DNA of 10,304 nt from Pedobacter sp. (GTDB lineage: Bacteria; Bacteroidota; Bacteroidia; Sphingobacteriales; Sphingobacteriaceae). Of this stretch, positions 7,166 to 10,304 are shown piece by piece (the stretch's first letter is position 1; every line of letters starts with the position of its first letter). Both the position numbers and the translations under genes were made by a program. The stretch spans positions 1 through 10,304 of the forward strand of contig SEDG01000343.1 of NCBI GenBank assembly GCA_004295885.1, read 5' to 3'. The notes beneath the pieces were generated by a model. The model was not told the DNA's origin. It saw nothing but the letters and a program-made list of their open reading frames with translations, and ran no database searches.

Positions 7166-8050
7166 TCAGTTATTGAGGTAGAAATCATTCTTTTTACGGT
7201 ATTCACCAGGTGTGAGGTTAACTATTTTTTTAAATAGTTTAGAGAAATGAGGCAAACTGGAAAAACCAGTGTCCAATGCAATTTCCAGGAAACTTTTATC
7301 AGTAGTTGCAATAAGGTACTGGGCCCGTTCAATCTTTTTTTCATGGATGTAACTCAGTGGACGTTGCCCGGTGTGGAGCAGGAATTGTTTCGAAAAGTAG
7401 TCTTGGTTTTGATTGACTCTTTGGGCCAGTTCTGAGACGGTCAAGTTTTTCCCTAAATGGAGTTGCATGTAGCTCATGGTATCTAATACTTTTGAGGGCT
7501 TGACTTGGCCGCTGCTCTGTTTAAAGTTTTTATGGCTGATGAATCTAGAGAGCAGTAGCAAGAGCGTCCCTTGGTTTTCAAGCCTTAGGTGCAGTTTCAT
7601 CCTATCGTTATGAGAACGATATTCCTTGTAGAATGCCTCTTTTTCATACACCTTGGGGTTGTCTGAACGGTTAATTCCCCTTCCGGGGTTCCCCTTAAGC
7701 ATTTGTTTGATGAGGGAAATATCGGTTTCACTAGCCGGTAGTTTCATTACGTTTCTGTTCTGGCTAAACAACGAGATTCCGTCCGCAGATTCCTCAAAAA
7801 ACTGAATGAAATATTGGCTCAGGTATTCTTTACAGCTCAGGTTAGAAAGGGTAAAGCTTGGTATCAGGTATAGATAGCCAGGTTCCAAGGTTAGTCTGTC
7901 ATAATTGTCTGAAATCGAACCACTTCCTTGGTCAATGTAATAGAGGCGGTAATACGGACTGATTACATCGCTGAAATTCCATTTAGGACCAAGTTTTACA
8001 TGGTCAATGTGCAACAATGAAAAGGAATGTTTAAAATGGTCTCTAGACAT
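7166..8050 (-). CDS. AraC-family transcriptional regulator
   Basis: This is a cytoplasmic DNA-binding regulator. The N-terminal part (about 25-90) is a cupin-like sensing domain (P-Y-Y-R-L-Y-Y-I-D-Q-G-S-G, then L-E-P-G-Y-L-Y-L-I-P). The C-terminal part (about 185-290) is a double HTH: L-T-V-S-E-L-A-Q-R-V with D-Y-F-S-K-Q-F at 203-224, and F-L-E-I-A-L-D-T-G-F-S-S-L-P-H-F-S-K-L-F-K-K at 254-275, ending in the hallmark L-T-P-G-E-Y-R-K. Its 294 residues are typical of the family. AAAAGGA six bases before the ATG supports the start. It is divergent from the GH29 fucosidase across 223 nt, so it most likely controls that gene in response to a sugar. The inducer is unknown and the link is inferred from position only. 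Confidence 0.92.
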   Translation of the reverse strand: MSRDHFKHSFSLLHIDHVKLGPKWNFSDVISPYYRLYYIDQGSGSISDNYDRLTLEPGYLYLIPSFTLSNLSCKEYLSQYFIQFFEESADGISLFSQNRNVMKLPASETDISLIKQMLKGNPGRGINRSDNPKVYEKEAFYKEYRSHNDRMKLHLRLENQGTLLLLLSRFISHKNFKQSSGQVKPSKVLDTMSYMQLHLGKNLTVSELAQRVNQNQDYFSKQFLLHTGQRPLSYIHEKKIERAQYLIATTDKSFLEIALDTGFSSLPHFSKLFKKIVNLTPGEYRKKNDFYLNN

Positions 8051-8114
8051 AATGGGTCCTTTTCCGTATAATAAAAAATCGTTTTTGGATAAAAATGATG
8101 TACTTCCATCGGGT

Positions 8115-8122
8115 TATATTTG
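8115..8122 (+). promoter_or_regulatory. Candidate -7 element for the GH29 gene
   Basis: TATATTTG matches TAnnTTTG exactly. The nearest upstream TTG (8085-8087) is 27 nt away, too far for the usual -33 spacing, so activation by a regulator would be needed. Use of this site gives a leader of about 145 nt. The rest of the divergent region 8051-8273 holds only the weak direct repeat reported as a finding. Confidence 0.35.
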
Positions 8123-8273
8123 CTTGTTCACCGAGCTCTAAGATATAAAAACAATAATCAAATTGTATAAATAATCGGCTCGACAAGCATCCTTTCGGCT
8201 TTTTTACCTTCGGGATTGAAGTTTAAATAATTCGACAAAAACGGAAATGTATAATAGATATGAACCATAAAAG

Positions 8274-9917
8274 ATGAAACGTAGAAGTGCTTTAAAATTA
8301 AGTGTGTCAGCATTGGCTGGGCTTTATTTGTCTCCCTCATGGAGCTACTCGCAAGTGCTTGGCGCCGCTGCCTTTAAAGGGCCATTTAAGGCTACGTGGG
8401 ATTCCCTAGAGAAATATAGTGCTCCTAGCTGGTTCCGTGATGCGAAATTCGGGATGTGGGCGCATTGGGGTCCTCAATGTGAGCCTGAGGCGGGAGACTG
8501 GTATGCAAGGGGAATGTATCAAGAAGATTCAGGGCAATATAAATACCATATTCAAAAATACGGGCATCCCTCAAAATTTGGTTTCAAGGACGTCATCAAT
8601 GTTTGGAAAGCTGATAGGTGGGATCCCGAAGAATTGGTAAAGCTATATAAGGATTCTGGCGCCAAGTATTTCATGGCAATGGCAAACCATCATGATAATT
8701 TTGATTTATATGACAGTAAACATCAACCAAATTGGAATTCTACTAAAATGGGGCCAAAAAAAGACATTATCGCGGGATGGGAAAGAGCAGCCCGCAAAGC
8801 TGGCCTTCCGTTTGCCGTGAGTGTGCATGCAGCCCACGCATGGAGCTGGTTTGAAACCGCGCAACGCTCTGATAGGAATGGCCCCCTTGCTGGCGTCCCG
8901 TATGATGGAAAATTGTCAAAGGCAGATGGAAAAGGGACCTGGTGGGAGGGCTTGGATCCCCAGGAACTGTATGCACAAAGTCACCCGCTGAGCGAGGGGA
9001 GCGCTGAAGATCGTGCGATACACAACCAATGGGACTGGAATAATGGCGTGGCAAAACCATCGGCTCATTATATAGAAAAATTCCATGACAGGACCATAGA
9101 CTTGATTGACAAATACAACCCTGATATGGTTTATTTCGATGATACCGCCTTGCCACTATGGCCCATAAGCGATGCAGGGCTCCGAATAGCTGCCCACATG
9201 TACAATAAAAGCCTTCAGAAAAACAAGGCGGTCCAGACCGTGATTACCGGTAAGATATTAAACGAGCAACAAAAAAAAGCCCTAGTCTGGGATATTGAAA
9301 AAGGCCAGGGCAACGTTATCGAGCCTTTACCATGGCAAACAGACACATGTCTTGGCAGCTGGCATTACAACCGTATGGTATACGATAAAAAGACTTACAA
9401 GTCAGCTAAAACCGTTATTCATACCTTAATCGATGCGGTAAGTAAAAATGGCAACTTGATGTTGAACATTCCTGTAAGGGGAGATGGCACCATTGATGAA
9501 CTGGAACGTCAGATTGTAAAGGAGATAGGTGTGTGGATGAAACTGAACGGTAAAAGTATTTATGGTACTCGTCCTTGGAAGATATATGGGGAAGGGCCCC
9601 AAATAGGGAGTGCCGGAGCATTGAGTGCCCAGGGCTTTAACGAAGGAAAAGGAAAGCCTTTTACAGCAGCAGACTTCCGTTTTGTGCAAAAAGACAAGAT
9701 TCTTTATGCCACAGTGATGGACTGGCCAGAAAGCGGTGCGGTAGTTATTAAGAGCCTAGGAGAATCCAGTCCGCATCGTGCAGAGCAAATAAGACAGGTT
9801 AGATTGGTTAGTACGGGTGAAAAATTAAAATTTAAACAAAATATCGATTCACTTGAAGTCTATTTTCCAATCCAAAAACCCGAAGCATCTTATGCCAACG
9901 CATTGGAAATTACCTAG
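8274..9917 (+). CDS. GH29 alpha-L-fucosidase, exported
   Basis: The enzyme releases alpha-L-fucose from glycans by a retaining mechanism (family knowledge), here outside the cytoplasm. The N-terminus M-K-R-R-S-A-L-K-L-S plus a hydrophobic stretch to about residue 30 looks like a signal peptide, with a twin arginine suggesting Tat export. The catalytic barrel (about 45-425) shows F-G-M-W-A-H-W-G-P (59-67), A-N-H-H139-140-D-N-F-D-L-Y-D-S-K, and Y-N-P-D-M-V-Y-F-D289-D, where D289 is the likely nucleophile. D-A-V-S-K-N-G-N-L-M-L-N-I-P at 387-400 is a strong family signature. A small C-terminal beta domain (about 430-545) follows. The acid/base residue was not assigned with confidence. An in-frame TAA three bases before the ATG fixes this as the first possible start. 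The gene appears intact and is more GC-rich than the kinase cluster. Bacterial GH29 enzymes vary in linkage preference, which cannot be read here. Confidence 0.93.
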   Translation: MKRRSALKLSVSALAGLYLSPSWSYSQVLGAAAFKGPFKATWDSLEKYSAPSWFRDAKFGMWAHWGPQCEPEAGDWYARGMYQEDSGQYKYHIQKYGHPSKFGFKDVINVWKADRWDPEELVKLYKDSGAKYFMAMANHHDNFDLYDSKHQPNWNSTKMGPKKDIIAGWERAARKAGLPFAVSVHAAHAWSWFETAQRSDRNGPLAGVPYDGKLSKADGKGTWWEGLDPQELYAQSHPLSEGSAEDRAIHNQWDWNNGVAKPSAHYIEKFHDRTIDLIDKYNPDMVYFDDTALPLWPISDAGLRIAAHMYNKSLQKNKAVQTVITGKILNEQQKKALVWDIEKGQGNVIEPLPWQTDTCLGSWHYNRMVYDKKTYKSAKTVIHTLIDAVSKNGNLMLNIPVRGDGTIDELERQIVKEIGVWMKLNGKSIYGTRPWKIYGEGPQIGSAGALSAQGFNEGKGKPFTAADFRFVQKDKILYATVMDWPESGAVVIKSLGESSPHRAEQIRQVRLVSTGEKLKFKQNIDSLEVYFPIQKPEASYANALEIT

Positions 9918-10026
9918 GTCAATATGTCATTTAGTTTAGTCAGCGTCTCAACTATAAGAGGCAAACTAGCAAGATAGGATAAGGCTAAAGTGCCTCGCCC
10001 TGAAATAGATCTACTATTTTCAAGTC

Positions 10027-10054
10027 CAGCATATTTTAAGGATGCTGAATTTTT
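10027..10054 (+). terminator. Possible terminator after GH29
   Basis: CAGCAT and ATGCTG form a 6-bp stem with a 9-nt loop, followed by AATTTTTC. It is short and lies 110 nt after the stop codon, so the call is tentative. Confidence 0.4.
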
Positions 10055-10130
10055 CTATTAAGCTAACTGGATTAATTGTTGTATTTTGGTTCTGTATTCT
10101 TAGGTGTAAGAAAGTTGACGACGTTTAATG

Positions 10131-10159
10131 TATGCGTTTCAAGTTAATCTATGCGTTTC
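10131..10159 (+). repeat. Direct repeat TATGCGTTTC x2, 19-bp period
   Basis: The identical 10-mer TATGCGTTTC occurs at 10131-10140 and 10150-10159, separated by 9 nt in gene-free sequence. Such spacing would suit a regulator binding on one face of the helix, but no downstream gene is visible to test this. Confidence 0.45.
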
Positions 10160-10304
10160 TTAGAACATAATTTTTGATTTTTTTGAAATCATAAGATCAT
10201 CAGTATTTTTTCTTTGTGCTTTTTTAAAGCATAAAATTGAAGCAGCCTGTAATGATTTAGCATAGTGCACAGCATCTCACTGATTAATTTATCTTTTGTA
10301 ATCC

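Larger units (their letters stand above)
9918..10304. other. Non-coding stretch downstream of GH29
   Basis: No convincing gene is seen on either strand in these 387 bases. It contains an imperfect hairpin (9958-9997), a possible terminator (10027-10054), a short inverted repeat TTCTTA/TAAGAA (10097-10112) and a direct repeat of TATGCGTTTC (10131-10159). A gene may begin beyond the window. Confidence 0.6.

Noticed and set aside
8247..8277. Two tiny ORFs of eight and six codons (counting stops) just before the fucosidase start, one overlapping it as ATGA
   Set aside because: They are too short to judge, have no ribosome site and are common by chance in AT-rich leaders.
8158..8340. 60-codon minus-strand ORF across the AraC/GH29 divergent region
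   Set aside because: It overlaps the fucosidase signal-peptide coding region, resembles no known family, and its composition looks like a shadow of the opposite strand.
8767..9156. 129-codon minus-strand ORF inside the fucosidase gene
   Set aside because: It is fully antisense to a conserved catalytic domain and its translation lacks any recognisable domain.
6799..10304. Integrative element attached at tRNA-Ala
   Set aside because: No second copy of the tRNA 3' end (TTCGAATCC...TCCACCA) and no integrase were found in the window.

Overview
The window looks like a chromosomal segment of a Bacteroidota bacterium, most likely Sphingobacteriaceae (Pedobacter-like). Evidence: an AT-rich background, a TTG-N19-TAnnTTTG promoter, weak or absent Shine-Dalgarno sites, a TPR-type sensor kinase paired with a LuxR-type regulator, and GH92 and GH29 glycosidases. 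The genus is inferred from sequence style, not from a database search.

Layout. Positions 1-1968 (+) hold the C-terminal ~655 residues of a GH92 exo-alpha-mannosidase whose N-terminus lies outside the window. It converges on a leftward signalling cluster and is separated from it by a strong bidirectional terminator (1979-2012). Read leftward, the cluster (6551 to 2143) contains a secreted/membrane TPR sensor kinase N-terminal part, an out-of-frame HATPase remnant of the same kinase, an intact NarL/LuxR-type response regulator, a six-TM histidine kinase, and an out-of-frame receiver remnant of that kinase. Positions 6665-6924 form a rightward tRNA unit: promoter, a broken tRNA-like copy containing a palindrome, an intact tRNA-Ala(GGC) and a terminator. 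Positions 7166-9917 are a divergent pair: an AraC-family regulator (-) and a GH29 alpha-L-fucosidase (+) with a possible Tat signal. Positions 9918-10304 contain no gene.

How the parts relate. GH92 and GH29 would remove alpha-mannose and alpha-L-fucose from glycans outside the cytoplasm; the AraC regulator probably controls the fucosidase. The two-component genes look like one operon.

The most notable observation is that both sensor kinases in this operon are broken in the same manner. Each has lost an internal segment that includes essential residues (the phospho-accepting histidine region in one, the receiver acidic pocket in the other). Each is left as two ORFs in different frames overlapping by 1 or 29 nt, while the response regulator between them is intact. 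No CRISPR array, rRNA, IS element or recognisable new defence system was seen.
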